Below, piece by piece: positions 16,161 to 25,123 of a DNA stretch of 64,000 bases. The notes under the pieces are model-generated. The model did not search any database. It was not told the DNA's origin and saw only the letters and a list, made by a program, of their open reading frames with translations. The stretch spans positions 1 to 64,000 of the forward strand of contig NZ_JAGSPM010000013.1 of NCBI RefSeq assembly GCF_018139645.1, written 5' to 3'. This DNA comes from Affinundibacterium baiyunense. GTDB lineage: Bacteria; Pseudomonadota; Gammaproteobacteria; Burkholderiales; Burkholderiaceae_D. Position 1 is the stretch's first letter. Each line of letters opens with the position of its first letter. Made by a program: the position numbers and the translations under genes.

Positions 16161-19097
16161 ATGACCATTAGCAAAACTAAGAAGTCCCTTAAGTCCGCAC
16201 CGGCAGAAATCGAATTCGATCAGGTGGACATGCCGCTCCCCAAAAAGGATGCGATTCGGGTTCGTGGTGCGCGTACGCATAATCTGAAAAATATCAATCT
16301 CGATTTGCCACGTAATAAGCTGGTCGTGATCACAGGCTTATCGGGCTCTGGCAAATCCTCACTGGCTTTCGATACTTTATATGCGGAAGGCCAGCGCCGT
16401 TATGTGGAATCTTTGTCGGCTTACGCACGCCAGTTTTTGCAATTAATGGAAAAACCCGATGTCGATTTAATCGAAGGTTTATCCCCTGCGATTTCGATTG
16501 AGCAAAAAGCGACTTCACATAATCCGCGTTCGACGGTCGGCACGGTGACAGAGATTCATGATTACCTGCGTTTGCTGTATGCGCGCGTTGGTACACCCTA
16601 CTGCCCCGATCATCCTGAAAACCCTTTAGCAGCGCAATCCGTATCGCAAATGGTCGATGCAGTGTTGGCAATGCCAGAGGACAGCAAGCTGATGATCTTG
16701 GCGCCGGTGGTGTCGAATCGCAAAGGCGAACACGTCGATTTATTTGAGCAAATGCAGGCACAAGGATTTGTACGCTTCCGCGTACAAAGTGGCACGCATG
16801 CTGCGAAGATCTACGATGTCGATGATTTACCTAAACTCAAGAAGACCGAAAAACATACGATTGACGTGGTGGTGGATCGCGTCAAGGTCAAAGCCGAAAT
16901 CAAACAGCGTTTAGCCGAATCGTTTGAAACTTGCTTGCGTATCGCTGAAGGTCGTGCGCTGGTGGTAGATATGGATAGCGGACACGAGCAATTATTCTCG
17001 AATAAATTTGCCTGCCCGACTTGCGGCTATAGTTTGCAAGAACTAGAACCTCGCTTGTTCTCGTTCAATAATCCTATGGGCGCTTGCCCTGAATGTGATG
17101 GTCTTGGTCACATCGAATTCTTTGACCCTAAGCGCATCGTCGCTTTTCCGAATTTGTCCTTAGCGAGTGGCGCGGTTAAAGGCTGGGATAGGCGTAATCA
17201 ATTTTATTTCCAGATGCTGTCAAATCTGGCGGCATTCTATGATTTTGATCTGGATCTGCCGTTTGAACAATTGCCGGAAGCAGCGCAACAAGTGGTCTTG
17301 TATGGCTCTGGCAAACAAAGCATTCCTTTTACTTATGTGAATGAAAAAGGTCGTACCGTCATTAAAGAACATCCATTTGAAGGCGTCGTGACCAATCTGC
17401 AAAGACGCTATCGCGAAACGGATTCGATGGCGGTCAAAGAAGAATTGGCGAAGTTCATCAATGAAAAAGAATGCCCGTCATGCCACGGCGCACGTTTGCG
17501 CGTGGAAGCACGCTTTGTAAAAGTTGGCACGGGCAAACAAGAGCGCGCGATTTATGAAATCAGTGCGATGCCTTTACGTGAAGGTATGGAATTCTTTGGC
17601 AAGTTAAAATTAACGGGTGCCAAGCGTGACATCGCCGATCGCATCATCAAAGAAATCAGTTCTCGTCTCACTTTCTTAAATAACGTCGGTCTCGATTATT
17701 TATCGCTCGATCGCAGCGCAGATACTTTGTCAGGTGGCGAAGCGCAAAGGATTCGCCTTGCCTCACAAATTGGCTCGGGCTTAACCGGTGTGATGTATGT
17801 GTTGGATGAACCATCCATTGGTCTACATCAACGTGATAATGATCGATTGATCGGCACGCTCAAACACTTGCGCGATATTGGCAATAGCGTGCTCGTTGTA
17901 GAACACGATGAAGACGCGATTCGTTGTGCTGACTTTATTGTCGACATGGGAATTGGTGCGGGTGTGCATGGCGGTGAAGTGATCGCCCAAGGTTCGCTCG
18001 ACGATATCATGCAAAGCAAGCGTTCTTTAACGGCACAATATTTGTCGGGCGACTTAGCGATTGAAGTACCAAAGAAACGCACTGCGTTTAATCCCGAAAA
18101 GCAATTCGTGATCGCTGGCGCCACAGGCAATAATCTGAAAAAAGTCACGATGAAATTGCCAGTCGGCTTGCTCACTTGTGTAACGGGTGTGTCTGGCTCC
18201 GGCAAATCAACCTTAGTCAACGACACCTTGTATTTGGCGGCATCACGTCATCTGTATGGTTCGCAAACGGAACCCGCTGCATTTGAAAGTATCAGCGGTC
18301 TTGAGCACTTCGATAAAGTCATCTCGGTTGACCAAGCGCCTATCGGTCGTACACCACGCTCGAATCCTGCGACTTATACAGGTCTATTCACACCGATACG
18401 CGATCTGTTTGCGACCGTACCTGTTGCCAAAGAACGCGGCTACAGCGCCGGACGTTTCTCGTTCAACGTCAAAGGCGGGCGCTGCGAGGCTTGCCAAGGC
18501 GATGGCGTGATCAAAGTCGAAATGCACTTCTTACCTGATGTGTATGTGCCTTGCGATGTCTGTCACGGCAAACGCTACAACCGCGAAACTTTGGAAGTCC
18601 AATACAAGGGTAAAAACATCCACGAGATTTTAGAAATGACGGTGGAAGACGCGCATGAATTCTTCAAACCTGTTCCCTTGATCGCTCGTAAATTGCAAAC
18701 CCTGTTGGATGTCGGTTTGGGTTATATCCGTCTCGGACAAAGTGCAACGACGCTCTCTGGCGGTGAAGCACAGCGGGTGAAATTGTCACTAGAGTTATCG
18801 AAGCGCGACACAGGGCGTACTTTATACATCTTGGATGAACCAACCACAGGTTTGCATTTCCACGATATCGCTCTGCTGTTAAAAGTCATACATCGCTTAC
18901 GTGATCAGGGCAATACCGTGGTCATTATTGAACACAATCTCGATGTGATTAAAACCGCGGATTGGATTGTTGATATGGGACCAGAAGGCGGCGCTGGCGG
19001 TGGACGGATTATTGCGAGTGGTACGCCAGAAGATGTCGCGGCGAATGAGCATAGCGTGACTGGGCATTATTTGTTGCCGCTGTTGAAGAAGAAGTAA
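16161..19097 (+). CDS. uvrA: Excinuclease ABC subunit A
   Basis: The 978-aa UvrA is the damage-recognition ATPase of nucleotide excision repair. The first ATPase has Walker [10 protein letters not shown] near residue 60, a zinc-finger pair CPTCGYS and CPECDGLG, and signature [12 protein letters not shown] near 528. The second has Walker [10 protein letters not shown] near 677, zinc finger [18 protein letters not shown] with [10 protein letters not shown], and signature [14 protein letters not shown] near 870. A 30-residue polar N-terminal extension precedes the usual [13 protein letters not shown] start. The ATG at 16161 is supported by AGGAA seven bases upstream. It is intact and transcribed singly. 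Confidence 0.98.
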   Translation: MTISKTKKSLKSAPAEIEFDQVDMPLPKKDAIRVRGARTHNLKNINLDLPRNKLVVITGLSGSGKSSLAFDTLYAEGQRRYVESLSAYARQFLQLMEKPDVDLIEGLSPAISIEQKATSHNPRSTVGTVTEIHDYLRLLYARVGTPYCPDHPENPLAAQSVSQMVDAVLAMPEDSKLMILAPVVSNRKGEHVDLFEQMQAQGFVRFRVQSGTHAAKIYDVDDLPKLKKTEKHTIDVVVDRVKVKAEIKQRLAESFETCLRIAEGRALVVDMDSGHEQLFSNKFACPTCGYSLQELEPRLFSFNNPMGACPECDGLGHIEFFDPKRIVAFPNLSLASGAVKGWDRRNQFYFQMLSNLAAFYDFDLDLPFEQLPEAAQQVVLYGSGKQSIPFTYVNEKGRTVIKEHPFEGVVTNLQRRYRETDSMAVKEELAKFINEKECPSCHGARLRVEARFVKVGTGKQERAIYEISAMPLREGMEFFGKLKLTGAKRDIADRIIKEISSRLTFLNNVGLDYLSLDRSADTLSGGEAQRIRLASQIGSGLTGVMYVLDEPSIGLHQRDNDRLIGTLKHLRDIGNSVLVVEHDEDAIRCADFIVDMGIGAGVHGGEVIAQGSLDDIMQSKRSLTAQYLSGDLAIEVPKKRTAFNPEKQFVIAGATGNNLKKVTMKLPVGLLTCVTGVSGSGKSTLVNDTLYLAASRHLYGSQTEPAAFESISGLEHFDKVISVDQAPIGRTPRSNPATYTGLFTPIRDLFATVPVAKERGYSAGRFSFNVKGGRCEACQGDGVIKVEMHFLPDVYVPCDVCHGKRYNRETLEVQYKGKNIHEILEMTVEDAHEFFKPVPLIARKLQTLLDVGLGYIRLGQSATTLSGGEAQRVKLSLELSKRDTGRTLYILDEPTTGLHFHDIALLLKVIHRLRDQGNTVVIIEHNLDVIKTADWIVDMGPEGGAGGGRIIASGTPEDVAANEHSVTGHYLLPLLKKK

Positions 19098-19118
19098 AAT
19101 CCCTAGCAATGCATAAGG

Positions 19119-19284
19119 CGCCCTCTCCCGTGTACGGGAGAGGGTTGGGGTGAGGGGAGTTCAGATAGGTCGAATGCTTGTTCAAAGCATCTATCAAAAA
19201 ATCGGCATATAGACAGAAATCATCGTTTGCTGTGATCCGAACACCCTCATCCCCGCCCCTTCTCCCGCTTACGGGAGAAGGGAG
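19119..19284. repeat. Inverted pair of GC-rich intergenic repeats
   Basis: Copy A (19119-19159) has hairpin CCCTCTCCCG-TGTA-CGGGAGAGGG followed by TTGGGGTGAGGGGAG. Copy B (19243-19284) has CACCCTCATCCCCG then hairpin CCCTTCTCCCG-CTTA-CGGGAGAAGGG. B is the inverted counterpart of A, about 80 bases away. The type recurs at 13646. It lies between uvrA and pth, and the stems may also end uvrA transcripts. The apparent reading frames across it are artefacts of the repeat. Confidence 0.7.
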
Positions 19285-19313
19285 TTGGAATATCAAAATT
19301 CATTCAAATTATT

Positions 19314-19892
19314 ATGAGCATCAAACTAATCGTAGGCCTAGGCAATCCCGGCCCTGAATATGAACAAACCCGCCACAACGCAGGTTTTTGGCTAGTCGAT
19401 CAACTTGCGGGCGGTAGCTTGCAACGCGATAAAAATTTCAATGCCTTGGTCGCCAGGACTCGCATCGCGGGTGAAGAAGTTTGGCTATTAGAGCCACAGA
19501 CTTTTATGAATCGCTCAGGACAATCGGTTGGCGCACTCTGTCGTTTTTATAAAATCACGCCAGAACAAGTTTTAGTCGTGCATGACGAACTCGATATCGC
19601 ACCAGGTTTAGCCAAACTAAAAAAAGGCGGCTCCTCGGGCGGGCACAACGGTCTAAAAGACATCACCGCAGCACTCGGTACACAAGACTATTGGCGCATG
19701 CGGATCGGCATTGGTCATCCACGTACTTTGAATTTACAGCAAGGTGTTGCTGATTTTGTTTTGCATAGACCACGTAAAGAGGAACAACCTTTGATTGATG
19801 CATCAATTGCACGTGGTTTGGAAATTATCCCCATGCTGATCAAAGGCGAGTTTGCGGACGCGATGACGAAATTACATACCGTCTCAAAATAA
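19314..19892 (+). CDS. pth: Peptidyl-tRNA hydrolase
   Basis: The 192-aa enzyme releases tRNA from prematurely dropped peptidyl-tRNA. Family motifs are [19 protein letters not shown] (catalytic His near residue 21), [12 protein letters not shown] (Asn near 69), [11 protein letters not shown] (Asp near 94) and [15 protein letters not shown]. Length is normal. No Shine-Dalgarno sequence is evident before the ATG. In related bacteria rplY usually precedes pth and ychF follows; here repeats and uvrA are upstream and ychF lies 6.7 kb away, so the usual cluster is broken up. Confidence 0.97.
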   Translation: MSIKLIVGLGNPGPEYEQTRHNAGFWLVDQLAGGSLQRDKNFNALVARTRIAGEEVWLLEPQTFMNRSGQSVGALCRFYKITPEQVLVVHDELDIAPGLAKLKKGGSSGGHNGLKDITAALGTQDYWRMRIGIGHPRTLNLQQGVADFVLHRPRKEEQPLIDASIARGLEIIPMLIKGEFADAMTKLHTVSK

Positions 19893-19913
19893 TCTAAATA
19901 AAAAACACAAAAC

Positions 19914-19951
19914 AAAATGCCCGTTGCACTTGTCATGCAACGGGCATTTTT
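19914..19951. terminator. Bidirectional terminator between pth and the TonB receptor gene
   Basis: ATGCCCGTTGCA (19917-19928) pairs perfectly with TGCAACGGGCAT (19936-19947) around a 7-nt loop, flanked by A-rich and T-rich tracts. It suits both convergent genes. Confidence 0.85.
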
Positions 19952-19996
19952 ACTTGAGCAGAACTTGCATTCCGCTCAAATGCAGCCATCCGTTTC

Positions 19997-22792
19997 TTAG
20001 AACTTATAAGTACCGTTCACATAGAAAGTACGGAAGCTTGGTGTCCAACCACCGCGCCAGTCAGTTGGGTTTTCTGCCGCAAATACATTACCAACGAAGA
20101 AGTTGAGTTTTGTATTTTTGATGCCAGTGTATGACAAGCTGTAGTTCACGAACGTACTCGCATCGATACGCTCACAAGTCGCCATATTTTCTGGAGCTAC
20201 TTTTTGCGTTACGCAGTAAGTTGGTGAAGACAAGCTGTTTGAGCTGTATCCACTTGCATAGTTAACGATAACGGCATTATCCCAGTTACCAGTTTTCAAT
20301 GCTGCAGTCACTTTTGCACCCAATTGACCACCACGATCGTAAGTACCAACTACGTTTTTATTCCATGTGTTGTCAGCAACACTGAAAGTTTGGTATTTCA
20401 ACTCGTAGTTACCATCAAGATTCAAACGCAAAGTACCGATGTTATCCAACTTGATTGTTGTTCTAGCGTCGAAATCGAAACCAGAAGCACGTGTTTTACC
20501 CGTGTTCACGTATGGGTTGTAAACCATACCCAATTTGCCGATATTTTGGAAAGTAACGCTATTGGTTGGTGCGTATTTTTTCACCAATGCCAAGAACTCG
20601 TTATCCGTCGCAGAATTATCAACGCGCAACAATTGACCTGCTGGCAAACTTGCTTCGCCTTTCAAGATATCAACAACAGAACGTGTGCCGATTTCATCTT
20701 TACGTTCGATATTGTAGTAGTCGATACCAAATGACCATTGTCTAGATGGTGCAAATACCAGACCCATCGTGTATGAACGTGAAGTTTCAGGTTTCAAATC
20801 AGGATTTGAAGAAACGAAACTTGGCAAGCTTGCTGAACAATCGCCGTTACGATAGCTGTTACCCAAAGCTTTATCCGCAGTCGTTGCAGCAGGATTGTTT
20901 TGGATCAGATTGTTCAGAGTGGTCGCGATTGGGCAACGACGCAAATCATTGTTGCCGTTGGATACTGAGCTACGACCCAAACCATTACCAGATTCAACGA
21001 TGTTAGGTGCACGGAAACCACCAGATGCTGTTGCACGTACTAACAATGCATCAGTTACTGTGTAACGCAAGCCGAGTTTTGGAGAAACGTGAGCATCGAA
21101 ATCACCTTGTTTATCCGCACGCAAAGCTGCACTTACTTCGAAGTTTTTCACAACAGGAATAGTCGCTTCTGAGAAGATAGAGTATTGGTTACGTGAGTCT
21201 TTCACTTGCAAGCCGAAAATACCGACCAATTCACCATTCAATACGTTGTCAGAGCTCTTCATTTCATAAGCTTCATGACGCACATCTGCACCAACCGCAA
21301 ATGACAATGGACCAGCTGGCAATTGCATCAATTCACCAGTCAAAGTCGCATCCATAAACGTGATCGCAGACTTACCATTTGTCGTACGAATTGGGAACAT
21401 GGACTCTAACAAGGCACGATCATTCTTTTTGCCAAAAACATAGGTCTTGTTGATGATCGCATCGGTGTAACCTTTAGCGCTAACCGCACGTGTTACCTTA
21501 TCAGCAGTCGATTCCATATGGCCGAATGCAGATTTCCAATCGTAGTTACCCAAAGTGCCGTCCAACGCCAACATGACACGGTATTGATCAGAGTTAGTTT
21601 TATTGAAGTTAAAACCATCGCCAGTATCCATCATACGTGCGCGATATTCGACTGGCGTTGAATATGGGTTATTTGGATGACCAACTGGGAGTTTAGGATA
21701 GCTGAATGGACCAACCATCTTGCCACCATACACGTTGTACCAGATGCTGCTTGAAGAAGTAGCTGAACCATTGCTCACATTGAATGGAGACAAAATGTAT
21801 GAGTCGAAAGACTTAGAGTAAGTAACTTCAAAGTTCGCGTCGATTTCCGAGCCAATTTTGAAACGTGTGTTACTTGCTAAAGCATAGCGTTCGCTATTAG
21901 TAGTTTGACCACCATACTGCAAGATATCCATCTTACATTGCTTGTCAACTGGATCGATATCACCCGCTGGGCAACCAGGTGCAGCAACAATGTTGGTGCT
22001 GCTTAAGAAGTAGTTACCAGTTGGTGAAAAAGAACTTCTTGCATCCCAAGTCGAACGACCTGGTGTTAAACGATGCCAATCTGGGTACAAGTTACGCATT
22101 TCTTCAGTGGTGTAACCGTCACGCTTATTGCCTTCAATCGTCAAATAAGTATTGAAGCCATCTTTCGCAACATCACCGTATCCATAGATTGCTGATACGT
22201 TGCGTGTACGACGGTCAGAAAGATTTTCTGTACCTGTATAACCAGCTTTGATTTGTGCGCCTTGGAAATTTTTACGCAAAATAATATTAATAACACCTGC
22301 GATTGCGTCTGAACCATAGATAGCAGATGCGCCATCTTTCAAAATTTCAACACGGTCAATTGAATCCGCAGCAATTGCGTTCAAATCGGTGAAGTTATCT
22401 TGTGCGCCATCAGACAAACCGTAAGGAGCGATACGGCGACCATTAACCAGTACCAAGGTCGCTACTTTACCCAAACCACGCATACCAACTGCGGATGCAC
22501 CAGTCGCGAAGCTACCAGAAGAACTAGATGCTGCATTCAAGCTTGTACCAACAGCAACAGAATCAGTCAAAACGCCCAGCGCAGTCGTTGCTCCAGAACG
22601 CTCGATGTCTTCACGTGTTAACACTTGCACGGATGCAGATGTCTCAATATTTGTACGTTTGATACTTGAACCAGTAATTTCAATTTTTTGAATTTTTGGA
22701 GCAGTATCTTGAGCAAAAGCTGGCGCAATGCTGACCATCGCATGTACGACGCCAACTGCCATTAAGGCCTTAGTCATCTGTTTGAGTTTCAT
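19997..22792 (-). CDS. TonB-dependent outer-membrane receptor
   Basis: The 931-aa protein has a signal peptide ending near APAFAQ (about residue 28). The plug domain follows: IQKIEITGSSIKRTN, VQVLTREDIERSG, GLGKVATLVLVNGRR, DRVEILKDGASAIYGSDAIAGVINIILRK. The long beta-barrel ends in the aromatic strand FYVNGTYKF. The plug style is that of large receptors for peptides, oligosaccharides or other non-siderophore ligands; the ligand is unknown. A good GAGAG site precedes the ATG. No transporter genes are adjacent. The upstream region holds an AAGTG...CACTT dyad related to the operator of the neighbouring SPFH operon. Confidence 0.93.
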   Translation of the reverse strand: MKLKQMTKALMAVGVVHAMVSIAPAFAQDTAPKIQKIEITGSSIKRTNIETSASVQVLTREDIERSGATTALGVLTDSVAVGTSLNAASSSSGSFATGASAVGMRGLGKVATLVLVNGRRIAPYGLSDGAQDNFTDLNAIAADSIDRVEILKDGASAIYGSDAIAGVINIILRKNFQGAQIKAGYTGTENLSDRRTRNVSAIYGYGDVAKDGFNTYLTIEGNKRDGYTTEEMRNLYPDWHRLTPGRSTWDARSSFSPTGNYFLSSTNIVAAPGCPAGDIDPVDKQCKMDILQYGGQTTNSERYALASNTRFKIGSEIDANFEVTYSKSFDSYILSPFNVSNGSATSSSSIWYNVYGGKMVGPFSYPKLPVGHPNNPYSTPVEYRARMMDTGDGFNFNKTNSDQYRVMLALDGTLGNYDWKSAFGHMESTADKVTRAVSAKGYTDAIINKTYVFGKKNDRALLESMFPIRTTNGKSAITFMDATLTGELMQLPAGPLSFAVGADVRHEAYEMKSSDNVLNGELVGIFGLQVKDSRNQYSIFSEATIPVVKNFEVSAALRADKQGDFDAHVSPKLGLRYTVTDALLVRATASGGFRAPNIVESGNGLGRSSVSNGNNDLRRCPIATTLNNLIQNNPAATTADKALGNSYRNGDCSASLPSFVSSNPDLKPETSRSYTMGLVFAPSRQWSFGIDYYNIERKDEIGTRSVVDILKGEASLPAGQLLRVDNSATDNEFLALVKKYAPTNSVTFQNIGKLGMVYNPYVNTGKTRASGFDFDARTTIKLDNIGTLRLNLDGNYELKYQTFSVADNTWNKNVVGTYDRGGQLGAKVTAALKTGNWDNAVIVNYASGYSSNSLSSPTYCVTQKVAPENMATCERIDASTFVNYSLSYTGIKNTKLNFFVGNVFAAENPTDWRGGWTPSFRTFYVNGTYKF

Positions 22793-22983
22793 AGTTTCTC
22801 TCTTGTGTTTGTTGAAATTCTACTACTATTTTGTAATCACCCTAGCGTACGAGGCGAAGGTGAAACTGCCAATTATGAAATTTATTTTTCACAATCAAAA
22901 ATGAAGCAACTTGAAATAATACAAGATTTATGAGGAAACTATCTATAACTATTTTAGTTACCACAACATTTTCATCTAGTTTT

Positions 22984-22997
22984 AAGTGTTATCACTT
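22984..22997. promoter_or_regulatory. Second copy of the AAGTGnTATCACTT dyad
   Basis: AAGTGTTATCACTT is an inverted repeat with one central mismatch and matches the core of the 30-bp palindrome at 24984-25013 in 13 of 14 positions, followed by GAAATT as in that site. It lies about 190 bases upstream of the TonB receptor start and about 200 bases past the end of the ribbon-helix-helix gene. The rest of 22793-23199 is AT-rich near the receptor and shows no gene. Confidence 0.4.
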
Positions 22998-23199
22998 GAA
23001 ATTATGAAAATAAAATTGCAAATTTGAGCAGTGAATCGCCGAACTTCAAAAAGCAAAAGCGCGATCAACAGGATTGGGTAGCAGAATAGAAATTAAAAAC
23101 CGTCAGGGTATGAAGTTGCGCAAGACGAAATTAATTTTCGCGATGGGGCTATTTGCGAAATTTCGATAAGAGAGCGATCTCTTGCGCGCGGTGGGGGAG

Positions 23200-23397
23200 T
23201 TACAAATCGCCTTGATTATCGGGCTCAGCGCTCGTCGAGGTATCGAGCTTTCTGCCTCTTTGCTGCAGAGCCTGGCGCAATAAGTACTCGACTTGCGCAT
23301 TTGCACTACGCAATTCTTGCGCTGCCATGCGTTCAATCTCGGCCCAGAGCACAGGATCGATGCGAAGCGGAAATGATTTTTTACCGGGACTAGCCAT
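23200..23397 (-). CDS. Arc-like ribbon-helix-helix DNA-binding protein
   Basis: The 65-aa protein fits the Arc/MetJ fold: a basic N-terminus and strand (KKSFPLRID), helix A ([16 protein letters not shown]) and helix B ([18 protein letters not shown]), then a polar tail. Such proteins are dimeric repressors that insert the strand pair into the major groove. It is the last gene of the operon starting with the SPFH gene, six bases after the preceding stop. The palindrome over the operon promoter is its most likely binding site, giving autoregulation. That link is inference. Confidence 0.8.
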   Translation of the reverse strand: MASPGKKSFPLRIDPVLWAEIERMAAQELRSANAQVEYLLRQALQQRGRKLDTSTSAEPDNQGDL

Positions 23398-23403
23398 GGC
23401 GAT

Positions 23404-23883
23404 TTACTGTAGTTGAGTGAGGCGTGCCTGCAATTTTGCATAAAGCACTTCAGGCTCAGCAGAACCTAGACGAATTTTGCTGCCATCTTTCTTGTAGATT
23501 CGTACTGCGCCATCGCCAGCCGCGTTATACAACATGCCTTCTCTGGTCAGACGTATTCCCTTTCCCTCGTACCAACGTGTACGGCAAAGCTCAACGCGTT
23601 GAATCTGCGAGATTAGCAAGCACCAGCTTGGCCATTTCAACAGCCCAAAATGCCAACGCAAAGTTTGTTCGTCAAGCTGCACAGTGAAATGACCGAAAAT
23701 AAGCAAAGCAATCAAGTTGATCAAGCTCATGAAGACCACGAGCTGAATCATCTGCGCCGCTCTTTGTTCAGGCGGCGCATCAACACCAAACAATGCGACC
23801 GCGACCGTACTGATTGGCAGTATCAACCATAACAGCAGCAAGTATTGTCGCGATACGTATTGAGGCATTTGTTTACTCTTCAT
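23404..23883 (-). CDS. Two-helix membrane protein with a PH-like domain, 159 aa
   Basis: Two hydrophobic helices (about residues 14-34 and 46-66) are followed by a strand-rich C-terminal part (FTVQLDEQTLRWHFGLLKWP, ISQIQRVELCRTRWYEGKGIRL, AVRIYKKDGSKIRLGS) resembling bacterial PH-like domains of small membrane proteins. The function is unknown. Its start overlaps the end of the 36-aa gene by 11 bases in another frame, suggesting translational coupling. An in-frame ATG five codons later is an alternative start. Confidence 0.7.
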   Translation of the reverse strand: MKSKQMPQYVSRQYLLLLWLILPISTVAVALFGVDAPPEQRAAQMIQLVVFMSLINLIALLIFGHFTVQLDEQTLRWHFGLLKWPSWCLLISQIQRVELCRTRWYEGKGIRLTREGMLYNAAGDGAVRIYKKDGSKIRLGSAEPEVLYAKLQARLTQLQ

Positions 23884-23983
23884 TGTTTGCAGATTCGACT
23901 ACTGCTGTCTTTGCAACAGACTTTTTCTTGGCAGCGATGCCAACACATACAGCAATAAAAACGATGATCATCACAGCTTGCAT
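23873..23983 (-). CDS. 36-aa single-span membrane peptide
   Basis: This short frame has a strong GAGGAG site six bases before the ATG at 23983 (another ATG is directly upstream at 23986). It encodes MQAVMIIVFIAVCVGIA, then KKKSVAKTAVVESANNEE: one membrane helix with a basic then acidic cytosolic tail. The stop at 23873-23875 lies inside the next gene's start region. Position, binding site and overlap make it a credible gene between the SPFH and PH-like genes. Confidence 0.6.
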   Translation of the reverse strand: MQAVMIIVFIAVCVGIAAKKKSVAKTAVVESANNEE

Positions 23984-24022
23984 CATGCACTCCTCTTTCT
24001 CAAATCTTACTCAAAATCGAAT

Positions 24023-24931
24023 TTAATTGTACAAAGTACCTGCATTAATCACCGGCTGCGTTTCTTTATCTGAACACAAAACCACTAATAAATTACTCAC
24101 CATCGCCGCTTTGCGCTCGTCATCTAATTCAACAATTTGACGCTCCGACAATCCTTGCAGTGCCTCTTCCACCATGCTGACAGCACCTTGTACAATTTTC
24201 TTGCGCGCACTAATAATCGCCTCTGCTTGTTGACGACGCAGCATGACTTGCGCAATTTCCTGGGCATAAGCTAAGTGCGTAAGCTTGGCATCTTCTACAT
24301 CAATCCCCGCAGCGACAAATCGGTTATGCAATTCTTGTCGCATTGCGTTGGCAACCACATCCATCCCTGCACGCAAGGTAGTTTCACCAGTCGCCAAGTC
24401 CTCACCATCATCATAAGCATATTGTGCCGCAAGATGGCGAATCGCCGCCTCTGCCTGCACCTGTACAAAGCGCTCAAAGTCATCCACGTTAAAAATTGCT
24501 AAAGCTGTTTCCTCAACGCGCCAAACAATTGCGGCACCAATCTCCACGGGGTTACCTCGCTTGTCATTCACTTTAAGCGGCGGTGTATTCAAAGTGCGAG
24601 CACGCAAGCTTAACTTGCGTTTGGTGTATAAAAAATTTGCCCAACGCAAACCTTCACTACGGTCGGTTCCTTTGTAATCACCAAACAAAGAAAGTAGCAC
24701 CGCCTCATTCGGTTGCAGCATATACAAGCCCGCAAAAATCATCGCGCCAATTACATTCAATACCAACTTTGCAATCACACTCACGAGCGTGTGCTCACTC
24801 GAATTAAGCAATAGCGCAACGCCAGCAACTTGCAAAAACACGCCCAAACCTAGCATTGCATAACCATTTTTTGATTGCAATTGGCGCTCTTGAATAATCT
24901 TTTTAGCTGATAACTGCTTCTCTTGAGCCAT
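24023..24931 (-). CDS. SPFH/Band 7 domain membrane protein
   Basis: The start at 24931 (or 24934) follows a GGAG site; the open frame upstream has none. The protein of about 302 aa has two N-terminal membrane helices (about residues 24-45 and 52-75). The SPFH domain follows (MLQPNEAVLLSLFGDYKGT, LNTPPLKVNDKRGNPVEIGAAIVWRVEE, FVQVQAEAAIRHLAAQ), then a helical region DAKLTHLAYAQEIAQVMLRRQQAEAI. SPFH proteins form large membrane assemblies linked to microdomains and proteolysis. It leads a four-gene operon ending with an Arc-like regulator. A palindromic operator overlaps its promoter. Confidence 0.9.
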   Translation of the reverse strand: MAQEKQLSAKKIIQERQLQSKNGYAMLGLGVFLQVAGVALLLNSSEHTLVSVIAKLVLNVIGAMIFAGLYMLQPNEAVLLSLFGDYKGTDRSEGLRWANFLYTKRKLSLRARTLNTPPLKVNDKRGNPVEIGAAIVWRVEETALAIFNVDDFERFVQVQAEAAIRHLAAQYAYDDGEDLATGETTLRAGMDVVANAMRQELHNRFVAAGIDVEDAKLTHLAYAQEIAQVMLRRQQAEAIISARKKIVQGAVSMVEEALQGLSERQIVELDDERKAAMVSNLLVVLCSDKETQPVINAGTLYN

Positions 24932-24983
24932 CATTTTCTCCGTTAGATAAAGTGATCTGATGAAATTACAAAAACGATTCACA

Positions 24984-25013
24984 TGAAATCAAAGTGATAT
25001 CACTTTAATTTCA
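24984..25013. promoter_or_regulatory. 30-bp palindromic operator of the SPFH operon
   Basis: The sequence is symmetric about 24998.5 with a single mismatched pair in 15. Core AAAGTGATATCACTTT (24991-25006) is perfect; outer arms are TGAAAT and ATTTCA. A further half-site AAAGTGAT lies at 24949-24956 in the leader. The palindrome overlaps the -10 element of the predicted promoter, an ideal position for repression. The Arc-like protein encoded at the operon end is the natural candidate binder. Confidence 0.75.
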
Positions 25014-25030
25014 CTCTAATCAGAAGTCAA
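25002..25030 (-). promoter_or_regulatory. Predicted sigma-70 promoter of the SPFH operon
   Basis: On the minus strand TTGACT (25025-25030) and TAAAGT (25002-25007) are separated by 17 bases. The -35 matches consensus at 5 of 6 positions and the -10 at 4 of 6. The start of transcription would fall inside the palindrome. Confidence 0.55.
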
Positions 25031-25123
25031 GTTTTTTTATCAAAATTTTTCAATGTCCGACAACCAACAGAATTGGCACATCAGGTAAGATGTTTCGAAC
25101 TAGAAGAATCTTATTTCCCACCC

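Noticed and set aside
19009..19296. Minus-strand open frame with proline-rich sequence between uvrA and pth
   Set aside because: It is created by the GC-rich inverted repeats and overlaps the uvrA 3' end; such translations are a known artefact of this repeat type.
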